Below are positions 26,918-36,080 of a stretch of DNA of 64,000 bases, piece after piece. Position 1 is the stretch's first letter. Every line of letters starts with the position of its first letter. The DNA is from Alphaproteobacteria bacterium (lineage in GTDB: Bacteria; Pseudomonadota; Alphaproteobacteria; Sphingomonadales; Emcibacteraceae). Made by a program: the position numbers and the translations under genes. The notes under the pieces were generated by a model, which saw nothing but the letters and a program-made list of their open reading frames with translations, did no database searches and was not told the DNA's origin. The stretch is from the NCBI GenBank assembly GCA_020446675.1, contig JAGREE010000011.1, forward strand, positions 62,001 through 126,000. The letters run 5' to 3'.

Positions 26918-29900
26918 ATGTATTCTATAAATGATCAAAAAGTGATTGAAGCATTGTCTCTGGGCGAGATCAGACATAATCTGCGTCTTGCTATACATGC
27001 TGATGAAGACACATGTGTCAATAATCTGCTCCATGCCACAGAACTGACAACTGGGGAAAGAAATCGTCTGGTTGATCAGGCCCGTGTCTTCGTTGAAAAA
27101 TCCAGGGAAAGAAGCGGTCGTCAGGGGACGATGGACTATTTCCTGCAGGAATTTGATCTTTCCAATAAAGAGGGTGTGGCCCTCATGTGCCTGGCTGAAA
27201 GCCTGCTCAGGGTGCCCGATGGGGCAACGGCCGATAAACTGATTTCGGAAAAAATCAGTGCAGGGCGCTGGTCTGATCATAAAGGCCATTCTGAAAGCAC
27301 TTTTGTCAATGCATCGACATGGGGTCTGATGCTGACGGGTGAGTTTGTAGAGCTTGGTGCAGATGTAAAAAGAAACACGGATAACTGGTTCAAAAATTTT
27401 GTCAAAAAAGCCGGAGAACCGGTTGTTCGGACTGCTATTATGCAGGCAATGCGGATTATGGGCGGGCAATATGTTCTGGGTCGCACCATTGATGAAGCCA
27501 TAAGCCGTGGCAAAAAGGAAAACAGTCCTGATACCCGCTTTTCTTTTGATATGCTGGGGGAAGGGGCGCGGACGCTGGCTGATGCGGACCGTTATTTTGA
27601 AGCCTATAAAAAAGCAATTCTGGAAATTGCTGAACAGAATGAAAATTCCGATCCATATTCTGCAAATGGTATTTCAGTAAAATTCTCGGCCCTGCATCCA
27701 CGTTATGAAATGGCACATCATGAAACGGTAATGTCCGAAATGGTTCCAAGAATTACCGAGCTGGCGGCGTTATCCCGGGAAAATGGTCTTGGCTTTACCA
27801 TTGACGCCGAAGAAGCCGACAGACTTGATCTGTCCCTTGATATTTTTGAAAGTCTTGCCCGCTCATCAAAGCTCCAGAATTGGGATGGTCTTGGTATTGT
27901 TGTTCAGGCCTACCAGAAAAGGGCACCATATGTCATTGATTGGCTAAAAACCTTGGGTCGGGAACTGGGCCGTAAATTTATGGTCCGTCTGGTCAAGGGC
28001 GCTTATTGGGATAGCGAAATTAAACATGCACAGGAAGCGGGCCTTAGCGATTATCCGGTATATACGAGAAAACCAACAACAGACCTTTCCTATCAGGTAT
28101 GCGCTGAACGATTAATGATGGCGCGGGATGTCTTCTTCCCACAGTTTGCAACGCACAACGCCTATTCTGTTGCACTTATTCTTGAGCTAGCGAAAAAATG
28201 GAACGTTGCTCCGGACGAATTTGAATTTCAACGGCTTCATGGCATGGGTCACCTTCTTTATGATGTGGTCAAAAATAATGTTGAAAGGCCGTTTAATATC
28301 CGTGTTTACGCGCCTGTTGGCGCGCATAAGGATTTGCTTCCCTATCTGGTTCGTCGTCTGCTTGAAAACGGCGCCAACAGCTCTTTTGTTAACCGTTTCA
28401 TGGATAAGCAAGTCGCCGTTGAAGAGCTGATGCAGGACACTATTAAGCTGGTAGAGGAAAAAACTCCAAGACGCCACAGCATGATCCCGCTGCCAAAGGA
28501 TATTCTGGTGGCGTCCGGATGTGAAAAATTCCCTAGAAAAAATGCTGCTGGCTTTGACCTATCCGACCCACTCGAAATTGAAAAACTGTCTTCCAGCCTC
28601 GTTGTGAAACATGATTGGCAGGCTGGGCCTATTGTCTGCGGAAAAAGGGGTTTTGAAAATCCGGAAAAAGTTCTAAGCCCGACAACCGGCGATGTGGTCG
28701 GTTTGGTTGGCAGGACATCAGATGATGATATTGAAAGAGCACTGGATGCTGCAAAAAATGCTCAAAAACCCTGGGACTCTTTGGGCGGTGCCGTCCGGGC
28801 AGAGATACTGGGTAAGGCGGCAGATGCGTTAGAGCGAAACTGCCTGCCCCTGATGGGGCTTATTGCCGCGGAGGCGGGTCGAACGCTCGCCGACGGTCTT
28901 TCCGAAGTACGTGAAGCGGTGGATTTCCTGCGCTATTATGCAGGGCAGGCACATGAAAATTTTGAAGGGGGGAAAGCTTTGCCCGGACCCACTGGTGAAC
29001 GCAATGAACTTTATCTTCAAGGTCGCGGTACATTCCTTTGCATCAGTCCCTGGAATTTTCCACTGGCAATTTTTATGGGCCAGGTATCTGCAGCACTTGC
29101 TGCTGGAAATGCCGTTATTGCCAAACCTGCTGAACAGACACCGATTGTCGCCAGTGAGGCGGTAAAATTTTTGCATGCTGCCGGGGTTCCTGCTGATGTG
29201 CTACATCTGCTTACCGGAGATGGCGCCACAATCGGCGCTAAGCTCGTTGCTGATGAACGAATTGACGGTGTTGCTTTTACCGGATCAACAGAAACGGCAA
29301 AAATTATTAATCGCACGCTGGCCAATCGTGAAGGGGCAATTGTGCCGCTTATTGCCGAAACGGGAGGACAAAATGTCATGATAGTTGATAGCACTGCCCT
29401 GCCGGAACAGGTGGTGGATGATGCCATTTCATCAGCATTCCAGTCAGCCGGACAACGGTGCTCGGCACTTAGAGTTCTTTTCCTTCAGGAAGAAGTTGCG
29501 GATACAATTATTCCGATGCTGAAAGGTGCGATGGACTGTCTTAAGGTCGGCAATCCGGCGGAGCTTTCTACAGATGTTGGCCCGGTTATTGATCAGGATG
29601 CAAGAACCCAATTACAAGACCATGCAGACAGGATGGATAAGGAAGCAATTTTGATTAACGCCCTTTCAGCACCGAAAGAGCATAATAAAGGAACTTTTTT
29701 TGCCCCTCGATTATATGAAATTTCATCACTTGATAAACTTAAAAAAGAGGTATTTGGCCCGATCCTTCATGTGATCCGCTTTAAGTCATCAAAGTTAGAC
29801 GACATTCTTGAGCAGGTCAGAAACACGGGCTTTGGTCTGACCCTTGGTGTCCATAGCCGCATTGAGGAAACTGCCAATTATATATTCAGAAATCTTGATG

Positions 29901-30100
29901 TCGGGAATACTTACGTTAATCGGAACATTGTCGGTGCTGTGGTTGGTGTCCAGCCGTTTGGGGGGCAGGGACTTTCCGGAACCGGGCCAAAAGCCGGTGG
30001 TCCAAGATATCTTTATCGCTTTGCAACGGAAAAGACATTGACCATTAACACGGTCGCGACCGGCGGTAATGCAGAACTTTTTGCCATGAAAGAAGAATAA
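26918..30100 (+). CDS. putA: Bifunctional proline dehydrogenase / L-glutamate gamma-semialdehyde dehydrogenase PutA
   Basis: Oxidises proline to glutamate in two steps, with FAD in the first domain and NAD in the second; peripheral membrane enzyme. The 1060-residue chain has a PRODH barrel (roughly residues 150-470; motifs RLVKGAYWDSEIKHAQ, YPVYTRKPTTDLSY, FATHNAYS) and a P5C dehydrogenase domain from about 560 (ISPWNFPLAIF, FTGSTETAK). The catalytic Glu is E814 (AETGGQN) and the Cys is C848 (AGQRCSALR). The N-terminus has no ribbon-helix-helix domain, so this PutA cannot repress itself as the E. coli one does. I chose ATG 26918 because AAGAGGTG precedes it; the frame extends to a GTG at 26888. 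Confidence 0.96.
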   Translation: MYSINDQKVIEALSLGEIRHNLRLAIHADEDTCVNNLLHATELTTGERNRLVDQARVFVEKSRERSGRQGTMDYFLQEFDLSNKEGVALMCLAESLLRVPDGATADKLISEKISAGRWSDHKGHSESTFVNASTWGLMLTGEFVELGADVKRNTDNWFKNFVKKAGEPVVRTAIMQAMRIMGGQYVLGRTIDEAISRGKKENSPDTRFSFDMLGEGARTLADADRYFEAYKKAILEIAEQNENSDPYSANGISVKFSALHPRYEMAHHETVMSEMVPRITELAALSRENGLGFTIDAEEADRLDLSLDIFESLARSSKLQNWDGLGIVVQAYQKRAPYVIDWLKTLGRELGRKFMVRLVKGAYWDSEIKHAQEAGLSDYPVYTRKPTTDLSYQVCAERLMMARDVFFPQFATHNAYSVALILELAKKWNVAPDEFEFQRLHGMGHLLYDVVKNNVERPFNIRVYAPVGAHKDLLPYLVRRLLENGANSSFVNRFMDKQVAVEELMQDTIKLVEEKTPRRHSMIPLPKDILVASGCEKFPRKNAAGFDLSDPLEIEKLSSSLVVKHDWQAGPIVCGKRGFENPEKVLSPTTGDVVGLVGRTSDDDIERALDAAKNAQKPWDSLGGAVRAEILGKAADALERNCLPLMGLIAAEAGRTLADGLSEVREAVDFLRYYAGQAHENFEGGKALPGPTGERNELYLQGRGTFLCISPWNFPLAIFMGQVSAALAAGNAVIAKPAEQTPIVASEAVKFLHAAGVPADVLHLLTGDGATIGAKLVADERIDGVAFTGSTETAKIINRTLANREGAIVPLIAETGGQNVMIVDSTALPEQVVDDAISSAFQSAGQRCSALRVLFLQEEVADTIIPMLKGAMDCLKVGNPAELSTDVGPVIDQDARTQLQDHADRMDKEAILINALSAPKEHNKGTFFAPRLYEISSLDKLKKEVFGPILHVIRFKSSKLDDILEQVRNTGFGLTLGVHSRIEETANYIFRNLDVGNTYVNRNIVGAVVGVQPFGGQGLSGTGPKAGGPRYLYRFATEKTLTINTVATGGNAELFAMKEE

Positions 30101-30175
30101 CTGTATGTTTGACGACAAATAGGATTTATAACCGGACCTCAAAATCATCAGTGCAATAAAAGGGGATATCTAAAT

Positions 30176-31705
30176 ATGACTAAAAAATACCGTTACGTTT
30201 TTTTGATGAGTGGTTTCGCCCTTTTGATGTTTGGTCTTTCATCATGTTCCGAACAGGATATGGCGAATATTAGGCTTCTGGCACATTTAAAAAAATATGA
30301 CGAGGCCCGCAATTTAATCATTGAAAGAAATTATAAGCAATCAAACCCGATTTCCCGCGATGAATGGGAAGCACATTTTGCTGTCGATGATAGTGATCAG
30401 TTTACGCCGATTGATACTGGTCTGCTTGAAGAAAATGAAAAACTGATTATCGAACAAAGCCGAAAAGAGGCAATCAGAAAATCAAATATTGATATCACAC
30501 CACTAAGGGGTGATCCGGTTGCCCTCGCTAAATTCTGCGAAGAAATCCCCAAAGGCGGCATGCTGCATGTCCATCCATATGGTCTATTTACACGGGATGT
30601 TGTCATAAAAATACTCAGCAAATATAATCCGGTTGTTGAGCCTGAATATTTTATTAAAACCATCAATGATCAGGGTCAGAAGCTTTATGACTATGAAATT
30701 GAAGCACTTAGATCCCTTCCAAAGTCAGAACATTTCCTCTCATTGAGTGAAGCAGATCAAAGTCTGTTTGTTGATTTTTTCTTTTTGCCCACTGACCCGC
30801 CATCCCATGACTTCACCAGATTTGATGCCATTTTTGTTTTTGTCATCTGGATGGTGGAGGACGAACATCTTGATGAAAAAATGGAAATGCTTTATCTCGA
30901 TTTTCTAAATCGCGCTGCGGGCCATGGTATCAGCTATATTGAATTTACCAACGGTTTCCCACCCACACTGGAAAGCATTGAAAAGCTGACAAACTGGTCA
31001 GATAAATTTTACAAGGAAACCGGCGTTGTTGTGCGCTGGAATCTTGGTCAGCTTCGTTTCCTGCCTGGCGAGAATAATGGGGACCTGATTAAAAAATGGA
31101 ATGCGCTTCTTGTTGAGCACCCGACCGATGCCATTGTCGGGGTTGATCTTTATGCCATAGAGCGGGGGAACCCCGCACTGGAACGCGCGCAGGAAGCCTA
31201 TGGGTTCTTAAGCGGCTATAACCGGGACCATCCGGATGATCACCCGTTGGAAATGACGATGCATGCAGGGGAGCTGGGTGATCCACGCAATGTCCGGGAT
31301 GCTTTGGTAATGGGGGCATCGCGCATTGGCCATGGGGTAAAGTTAAAGGATGATCTGGTCACCCTTGAATATGCCCGTAATATTAAGCCCGGCATTGAAA
31401 TGAATATTACCAGCAATTACAGGCTGGAAGTGTTTGATATGAAAACGGGGCCACATCCTTTCTTACGCTTTTTGCGTCTTGGTATCCCGGTCAGTCTTTC
31501 GACCGATAATGACGGCATTTTTGATACCAATATTTCAAAGGAATGTATTGCTGCGGTCAGCACCACTGATGTCACTTATGCCGAGTTGCAGCAGATGAGC
31601 TTTAACAGCATCAGCACCAGTTTTGCCAGTCCGAAAGTAAAGGATATCCTGAGCAACCGTTTGCGCCAGAGCTTTACACTTTTTGAACAGGAATATCTTA
31701 ATTAA
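30176..31705 (+). CDS. Adenosine deaminase-like secreted lipoprotein (ADGF-like)
   Basis: A 509-residue lipoprotein (lipobox LSSC, Cys24) with an amidohydrolase barrel of the adenosine-deaminase family. Metal and catalytic motifs are present: HVH (H131, H133), HAGE (H363, E366), RIGHGVKL, and STDND with the metal/catalytic Asp at D444-D446. The long N-terminal helical region before the barrel is like secreted ADGF/CECR1 growth-factor deaminases and unlike the roughly 340-residue cytosolic Add. Extracytoplasmic deamination of adenosine or a related nucleoside is likely. It converges on an ABC importer and shares a TTAA stop overlap with it. Ribosome site AAGGGG. Confidence 0.85.
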   Translation: MTKKYRYVFLMSGFALLMFGLSSCSEQDMANIRLLAHLKKYDEARNLIIERNYKQSNPISRDEWEAHFAVDDSDQFTPIDTGLLEENEKLIIEQSRKEAIRKSNIDITPLRGDPVALAKFCEEIPKGGMLHVHPYGLFTRDVVIKILSKYNPVVEPEYFIKTINDQGQKLYDYEIEALRSLPKSEHFLSLSEADQSLFVDFFFLPTDPPSHDFTRFDAIFVFVIWMVEDEHLDEKMEMLYLDFLNRAAGHGISYIEFTNGFPPTLESIEKLTNWSDKFYKETGVVVRWNLGQLRFLPGENNGDLIKKWNALLVEHPTDAIVGVDLYAIERGNPALERAQEAYGFLSGYNRDHPDDHPLEMTMHAGELGDPRNVRDALVMGASRIGHGVKLKDDLVTLEYARNIKPGIEMNITSNYRLEVFDMKTGPHPFLRFLRLGIPVSLSTDNDGIFDTNISKECIAAVSTTDVTYAELQQMSFNSISTSFASPKVKDILSNRLRQSFTLFEQEYLN

Positions 31706-32514
31706 CCTTTTAGCGCACCGGCGGTCAGTCCCTGAACAATAAATTTCTGGATATAGGCGAAGAAAATACAGACCGGTATCAGGGCGAGGATCATTGCTGC
31801 GGCCATCTGCCCCCAGTCCACGGAAAATTTGGTAACAAAATTCATTATGCCGGCCGGAAAGGTCATCTGTGACTGACGATTAATAAACATCAGCGCGAAA
31901 AGCAGTTCCGACCAAGCGGCAGTGAATACAAAACCGAGCGTCGCGCCAATACCGGGAAGGCAAAGTGGCAGAGTAATTTTTTCAAGGGCTTCAAGACGGC
32001 TGCAGCCATCAATCATCGCCGCTTCCTCAAGCTCAACGGGCGTGCCGTCAAAGAAAGTCTGCATTAAAAAGCAGGCAAACGGCAGATTAAAGGCTGTATA
32101 AACCAGAATTAGCCCGGTCAGGCTGTCAACCAGATTAATCATCGTCAGCACATTATAAATCGGCGCAATCACCATGACGATTGGGAACATCTGCGTGATC
32201 AGTAGCACGGTTATAAGGGCGACTTTTCCTTTAAACTGAAAGCGGGAAAGCGCATATCCGGCAAGGCTGGCGATAATTGTGACCAATATTGCCGTGGTGG
32301 CGGAGACAATGAAGCTGTTTAAAAAATAATCGGGAAAGCTCCCTTCCACCAGCACCGCGTAATAATGATCGAATGTAACTCGGCTTGGCCACATCACGAC
32401 CCCTTCGGAAAAGAGCAGGCGGTCAGGCGTCAGAGATATTTTCAGCATCCAGAAAACCGGGAAGAGTGTGAAGAGAAGAAAAGCGGATATGATCAGATAT
32501 TTACCGTATTTCAT
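31702..32514 (-). CDS. ABC transporter permease, MalG-type (carbohydrate family)
   Basis: A 270-residue inner-membrane permease of the CUT1 sugar-importer family with six membrane helices. The EAA loop that docks the ATPase is clear: EEAAMIDGCSRLEALEKITLPLCLPGI (about residues 180-206). It is the last gene of a leftward operon with a MalF-type permease and a solute-binding protein. No ATP-binding subunit is encoded in the operon or elsewhere in the window, so a shared ATPase encoded elsewhere (MsmK/UgpC-like) is implied. The substrate is unknown. Confidence 0.92.
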   Translation of the reverse strand: MKYGKYLIISAFLLFTLFPVFWMLKISLTPDRLLFSEGVVMWPSRVTFDHYYAVLVEGSFPDYFLNSFIVSATTAILVTIIASLAGYALSRFQFKGKVALITVLLITQMFPIVMVIAPIYNVLTMINLVDSLTGLILVYTAFNLPFACFLMQTFFDGTPVELEEAAMIDGCSRLEALEKITLPLCLPGIGATLGFVFTAAWSELLFALMFINRQSQMTFPAGIMNFVTKFSVDWGQMAAAMILALIPVCIFFAYIQKFIVQGLTAGALKG

Positions 32515-32523
32515 GGCTGGAAC

Positions 32524-33399
32524 TCACAAAAATGTTGTCATTTTTCGGCGGATGCGACCAAGAATAAGGCCATAAATCATCAACAGGATTAAAAGCGCAA
32601 TGGAAAGCACGGATGCATAACCGAAATCCATTTTCTGGTAAGCGGTATCATAAATATATGTGGCGACAATCTGGGTTGAATTGGCCGGGCCGCCATTGGT
32701 CATGACAATGATAATTTCTGCAAAATTGGCGATCCATATCGCCCGCACCAGAAGCGTGATAAGTATGGTCGGTGCCATCAGCGGCAGGGTAATATGGCGA
32801 AAAGCGTCAAGTCCGCTGACCCCGTCAATGCTCGCCGCTTCGTAAATTTCATTGGGGATCGTGCGCCGCGCCGCCAGCAGCATAATGGCAAAAAACGGAA
32901 TGCCGAACCAGACATTGGCAATGATCGGCCCCCACATGGCATGATCCGGATCGCTTAATAAATTTTCCGGCTTTTCCATAAGCCCAAGTCCTTCAAACAG
33001 GTAAGGCAGCGGCCCGGTTACCGGGTTAAACATCCACACCCACATCAGCCCGATCAGAAAGGACGGCACCGCCCACGGCACGAACAGCACCGGCTGGATC
33101 AGCCTGATCCCCCGAAAACCGTGGTTTAAAATAAGCGCCAGCATAAGCCCGAACGTGAACTGGAAAAATAGCGATGCTGCCGTCCAGAACAGGGTGTTTA
33201 TAAGGCTCATGGAAAATATTTTATCGTCCTGTAAAAGGCGGAAAAACTGATCTAGTCCGACAAAGTCCCGCGTCCCTGATATCAGGTCAAAATCATAAAA
33301 GGCATAGCTGACCCCGGTGATCAGCGGCACCAGCACCAGCAGAAAAATAAACAAAATCGTCGGCGCAAGATAATACCAAGGGGTTAAAAATTTTGTCAT
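32524..33399 (-). CDS. ABC transporter permease, MalF-type (carbohydrate family)
   Basis: A 291-residue six-helix permease, partner of the MalG-type protein. The EAA motif is YEAASIDGVSGLDAFRHITLPLMAPTI. I set the start at 33399 (MTKFLTPWYYLAPT), where ATGA overlaps the stop of the solute-binding protein gene; the longer frame starting at 33447 adds a charged, non-homologous 16 residues. Nine bases separate it from the downstream permease. Confidence 0.92.
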   Translation of the reverse strand: MTKFLTPWYYLAPTILFIFLLVLVPLITGVSYAFYDFDLISGTRDFVGLDQFFRLLQDDKIFSMSLINTLFWTAASLFFQFTFGLMLALILNHGFRGIRLIQPVLFVPWAVPSFLIGLMWVWMFNPVTGPLPYLFEGLGLMEKPENLLSDPDHAMWGPIIANVWFGIPFFAIMLLAARRTIPNEIYEAASIDGVSGLDAFRHITLPLMAPTILITLLVRAIWIANFAEIIIVMTNGGPANSTQIVATYIYDTAYQKMDFGYASVLSIALLILLMIYGLILGRIRRKMTTFL

Positions 33400-34673
33400 T
33401 CTGCCGCTTCCCATCGTTTTTCCGCCGCGGTCATGAAATCCGCCCACGCCCGTGCTGTTTCCTCCGGCGTTTGTTCGCCCAGCATCATGGCCTGCCCGGA
33501 CTGGACCACCTCGATACTGTCAAATTCAGCAATATCCGGCAGGTAATTGGGGTTGATCATATACTGATAATGTGGGTCTTTCGTGGTTTGAAGCCATCCG
33601 GCACCAATTCCGTCCGCATCAAATATATTTTCCGATAATCCCTTATAAATCGGCACCAGTCCCGAGCGCTCGGCCCAGGCCCGGTTATTTTCCCGGGAGA
33701 GCAGATGCCGCACCAGTTTAAAAGCCGCCGCCTTATTCGAGGATCCTTCCAAAACCGACCAGCCAATATAACCCAGATGAGGAAAGGAGTTGCCACCTGG
33801 CCCCAGCGGCATCGGCGCCGAACCATAATCGTCATCATCCATGCGTTTCCGAAGGGACGTGAGCGCATCCGGCGTCTGGTGCAGCATGGCGCAGGTGCCG
33901 GAATAAAAGCCCGACACCGTTTCATTAAGACCCCAGTTAAGGCTGTCTTTGGGCGCATAGCCGTTTTTATAAATATCCCGGATCAGGGTCAGGCCCTTTG
34001 CCGCACCGGGCTGGTAAAAGGTGCTTTTGCCCTCATTATCAAAAAAGCGGTTCGAGCCGTTCATGGTCGTCATGATCCAGTAATAAAAAACCGCGCCGCC
34101 GCGCCCGCCATGATGGCAATAACCGTAAATGCCGGGAAGGGCGGATATTTTCGCCGCGTCCTCGTAAAAGTCGTCCATGGTCAATGGCGGTTTTTCAATG
34201 CCGGCGCGGGCAAATATTTTCTTGTTATAAAGCATTGCCCGCAGATAATAGCCGTATGGCACCGTATAAACCCGGCCACGGATACTGCCATAGCTGAAAG
34301 TATTCGCCTCCAGATCATCATCAAATTCTGTCTGCTCAAGATATGGGGTCATATCGGCAATCTGCCCGGCGCTGACATAGCGCGACAGCCAGAAATCCGG
34401 CATTTCAATCACATCCGGATATTGCCCGCCGGCAATCATCATGCTCAGCTTTTCAAAGGCCTGCCCCCAGGAAAGCGAAATCACATCCACCCTGATCCCC
34501 GGGTTATCCTCTTCAAAGCGGTCAAGCTGCGCGCGTAAAAGCCCCGTCCGCTCCGCCGAGCTATTGACCTCAACAATCAGCAGGTTATTCGGGTCATGCT
34601 CCCTGTCGGACATCGCCTGCCAGCCGGCAAAGCCAAGCACAGCAATGACAAAAATGACCGCCGCTTTGATCAT
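33396..34673 (-). CDS. ABC transporter extracellular solute-binding protein (family 1)
   Basis: A 425-residue periplasmic binding protein of the sugar-binding family 1. After an N-terminal hydrophobic segment (MIKAAVIFVIAVLGFAGWQ), the domain opens LLIVEVNSSAERTGLLRAQLDRFEEDNPGIRVDVISLSWG and continues with GGQYPDVIEMPDFWLSRYVSAG, typical for this group. There is no lipobox cysteine, and the segment has no clear signal-peptidase site, so it may stay anchored. I chose ATG 34673; the frame runs on to 34745 without a ribosome site. It is the first gene of the importer operon and is divergent from the phosphoribosyltransferase gene. Confidence 0.88.
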   Translation of the reverse strand: MIKAAVIFVIAVLGFAGWQAMSDREHDPNNLLIVEVNSSAERTGLLRAQLDRFEEDNPGIRVDVISLSWGQAFEKLSMMIAGGQYPDVIEMPDFWLSRYVSAGQIADMTPYLEQTEFDDDLEANTFSYGSIRGRVYTVPYGYYLRAMLYNKKIFARAGIEKPPLTMDDFYEDAAKISALPGIYGYCHHGGRGGAVFYYWIMTTMNGSNRFFDNEGKSTFYQPGAAKGLTLIRDIYKNGYAPKDSLNWGLNETVSGFYSGTCAMLHQTPDALTSLRKRMDDDDYGSAPMPLGPGGNSFPHLGYIGWSVLEGSSNKAAAFKLVRHLLSRENNRAWAERSGLVPIYKGLSENIFDADGIGAGWLQTTKDPHYQYMINPNYLPDIAEFDSIEVVQSGQAMMLGEQTPEETARAWADFMTAAEKRWEAAE

Positions 34674-34795
34674 GTGGCAAAATTCCCCTTTTTTATTTTT
34701 TATTCTATCAGCCTGCGGGCAAATTGAAATTCCTTTTTTTCGCACACCACGTTATATTAAATTTGCAAGATTTAAGAATTACGGATAGACGGGAC

Positions 34796-35374
34796 ATGAA
34801 AAAAACATATATCTCCGCCGCGGAGCTGCTCTCCTCCTCATTAAAGCTCGGGGAAATCATTATTAAGGACGGCTTCCGCCCCGATTTTATCGTTGGTGTC
34901 TGGCGTGGCGGCACCCCGGTCGGCATTGCGGTGCAGGAACTGATGGATTTCTGCCATATCAAAACTGATCATATCGCCATCCGCACCTCAAGCTATACGG
35001 GGATCGCCGAACAACAGGCTTACGTCAAAGTTTACGGCCTTCATTACCTGATTGAAAATATGAACCATGAAGACAGGCTTCTGATCCTCGACGATGTGTT
35101 TGACAGCGGCCGCAGCATCAACGCCATCATTCATGAACTGGAAGTGCAGATGCGAAAAAACATGCCGCTCGATGTCCGGGTCGGCACCGTTTATTATAAA
35201 CCGAGCAAGAACCTCACCACCCGCATCCCCAATTATTTCGTCCATAAAACAGAAGACTGGCTGATTTTCCCCCATGAGCTGGATGGCCTGACGGACGAGG
35301 AAATTACCGCCAACAAACCCGACGCTGACATGCTTGTCCGCCTGCGCCGGGCCTGCGCAAAAAATCTTTACTAA
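34796..35374 (+). CDS. Purine-type phosphoribosyltransferase
   Basis: A 192-residue type I phosphoribosyltransferase. The PRPP-binding motif LLILDDVFDSGRS (about residues 96-107, Asp99-Asp100) is intact, and WRGGTPVG near residue 36-43 provides the pyrophosphate loop. The family resembles hypoxanthine/xanthine-type PRTases (Gpt/Hpt-like), which salvage bases with PRPP. I set the start at MKKTYISAAEL (34796), preceded by GACGGGAC; the frame extends further upstream without homology. Its neighbour, a secreted adenosine deaminase-like protein, would make hypoxanthine precursors, so purine salvage is a reasonable inference. Confidence 0.86.
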   Translation: MKKTYISAAELLSSSLKLGEIIIKDGFRPDFIVGVWRGGTPVGIAVQELMDFCHIKTDHIAIRTSSYTGIAEQQAYVKVYGLHYLIENMNHEDRLLILDDVFDSGRSINAIIHELEVQMRKNMPLDVRVGTVYYKPSKNLTTRIPNYFVHKTEDWLIFPHELDGLTDEEITANKPDADMLVRLRRACAKNLY

Positions 35375-35394
35375 AAAAAATAAAGACGGATCCG

Positions 35395-35907
35395 CTATTC
35401 AAGCACCCCGGATGCCGCCACCTTGAACGCACCGTCACCCACATATTCCTCCATCACCACCTGACGCGGAATGTCATTAACATGGGGCAAATGGGTGGAA
35501 TGGAGCATTTCAATTTTCCAGTCGTGCCCGTCCTTGACCACCACGGCGCTTTCAAGCCAGGCAAGTGACATTTTTTCCCCGTCCGCACTTTCAAAGTCAG
35601 ACCGGTACCAGAAACTTAAACTCACCGAGTTTCCGTGATTGCGGCTGTCAATGATGGAAAAATAATTGCGCCGCGCCATCACGCCCTCGGTCTTTTTCGT
35701 CTCGCGGATCAGATCATCCATCGTTTCGATCTTGCCATTGATCAGATACTGAAAATCTTTCGTGCCATACTGGCTCATATGATGATAATTATAGGCCGAC
35801 ATGGCGGCGAATAATTCCTCAATCGCGTTAAAGGGGCCCGTCGCCTGCGCCGATGCCCCGGCGCATGTCATAATAAAAACGGCGGCTAATGTACTAAAAA
35901 ATTTCAT
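35395..35907 (-). CDS. Secreted hypothetical protein, possible NTF2/SnoaL-like fold
   Basis: A 170-residue protein with a Sec signal peptide (MKFFSTLAAVFIMTCAGASA). The mature part (AIEELFAAMSAYNYHHMSQYGTKDFQYL, then a stretch of beta strands ending in DGHDWKIEMLHSTHLP) has the helix-plus-curved-sheet pattern of NTF2-like/DUF4440 proteins. I chose ATG 35907 because GGAGA lies seven bases upstream. It is convergent with the phosphoribosyltransferase, 20 bp apart. I do not recognise a specific family and the fold call is low-confidence. Confidence 0.7.
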   Translation of the reverse strand: MKFFSTLAAVFIMTCAGASAQATGPFNAIEELFAAMSAYNYHHMSQYGTKDFQYLINGKIETMDDLIRETKKTEGVMARRNYFSIIDSRNHGNSVSLSFWYRSDFESADGEKMSLAWLESAVVVKDGHDWKIEMLHSTHLPHVNDIPRQVVMEEYVGDGAFKVAASGVLE

Positions 35908-36020
35908 GAAAATTCTCCGATATTTTTTAACTCGAAAAGACTGCAAAATAAGGGAAAAGCTTAGGAAGATAATATGTCTGAAATGAGGCGTTTTTACCGC
36001 TCTTTAACCATAAGAAGTGG

Positions 36021-36080
36021 TCTATGACTTACTTTTCTGGCCTATGATTTTCTTTTTTGACCTATGGCTTTCTTTTTTGA
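36021..36080. repeat. Three tandem 20-bp repeats at and beyond a gene 3' end
   Basis: Three adjacent 20-base units: TCTATGACTTACTTTTCTGG (36021-36040), CCTATGATTTTCTTTTTTGA (36041-36060) and CCTATGGCTTTCTTTTTTGA (36061-36080). The third contains the last codons and stop of the small membrane-protein gene on the minus strand; the other two lie downstream of it and each still carries a TAG. The nearest two differ at 2 positions, and the outer one is more diverged. Confidence 0.85.

Noticed and set aside
26795-27469. 224-codon minus-strand frame over the start of putA
   Set aside because: Overlaps the PutA coding sequence and its promoter and has no domain; putA is certain.
33705-34538. 277-codon open frame on the plus strand
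   Set aside because: It lies antisense to the solute-binding protein gene, has no ribosome site or recognisable domain, and is expected from GC-rich codon bias in that region.
36021-36080. CRISPR-like array
   Set aside because: The units are directly adjacent with no unique spacers and only three copies, so this is a simple tandem repeat.
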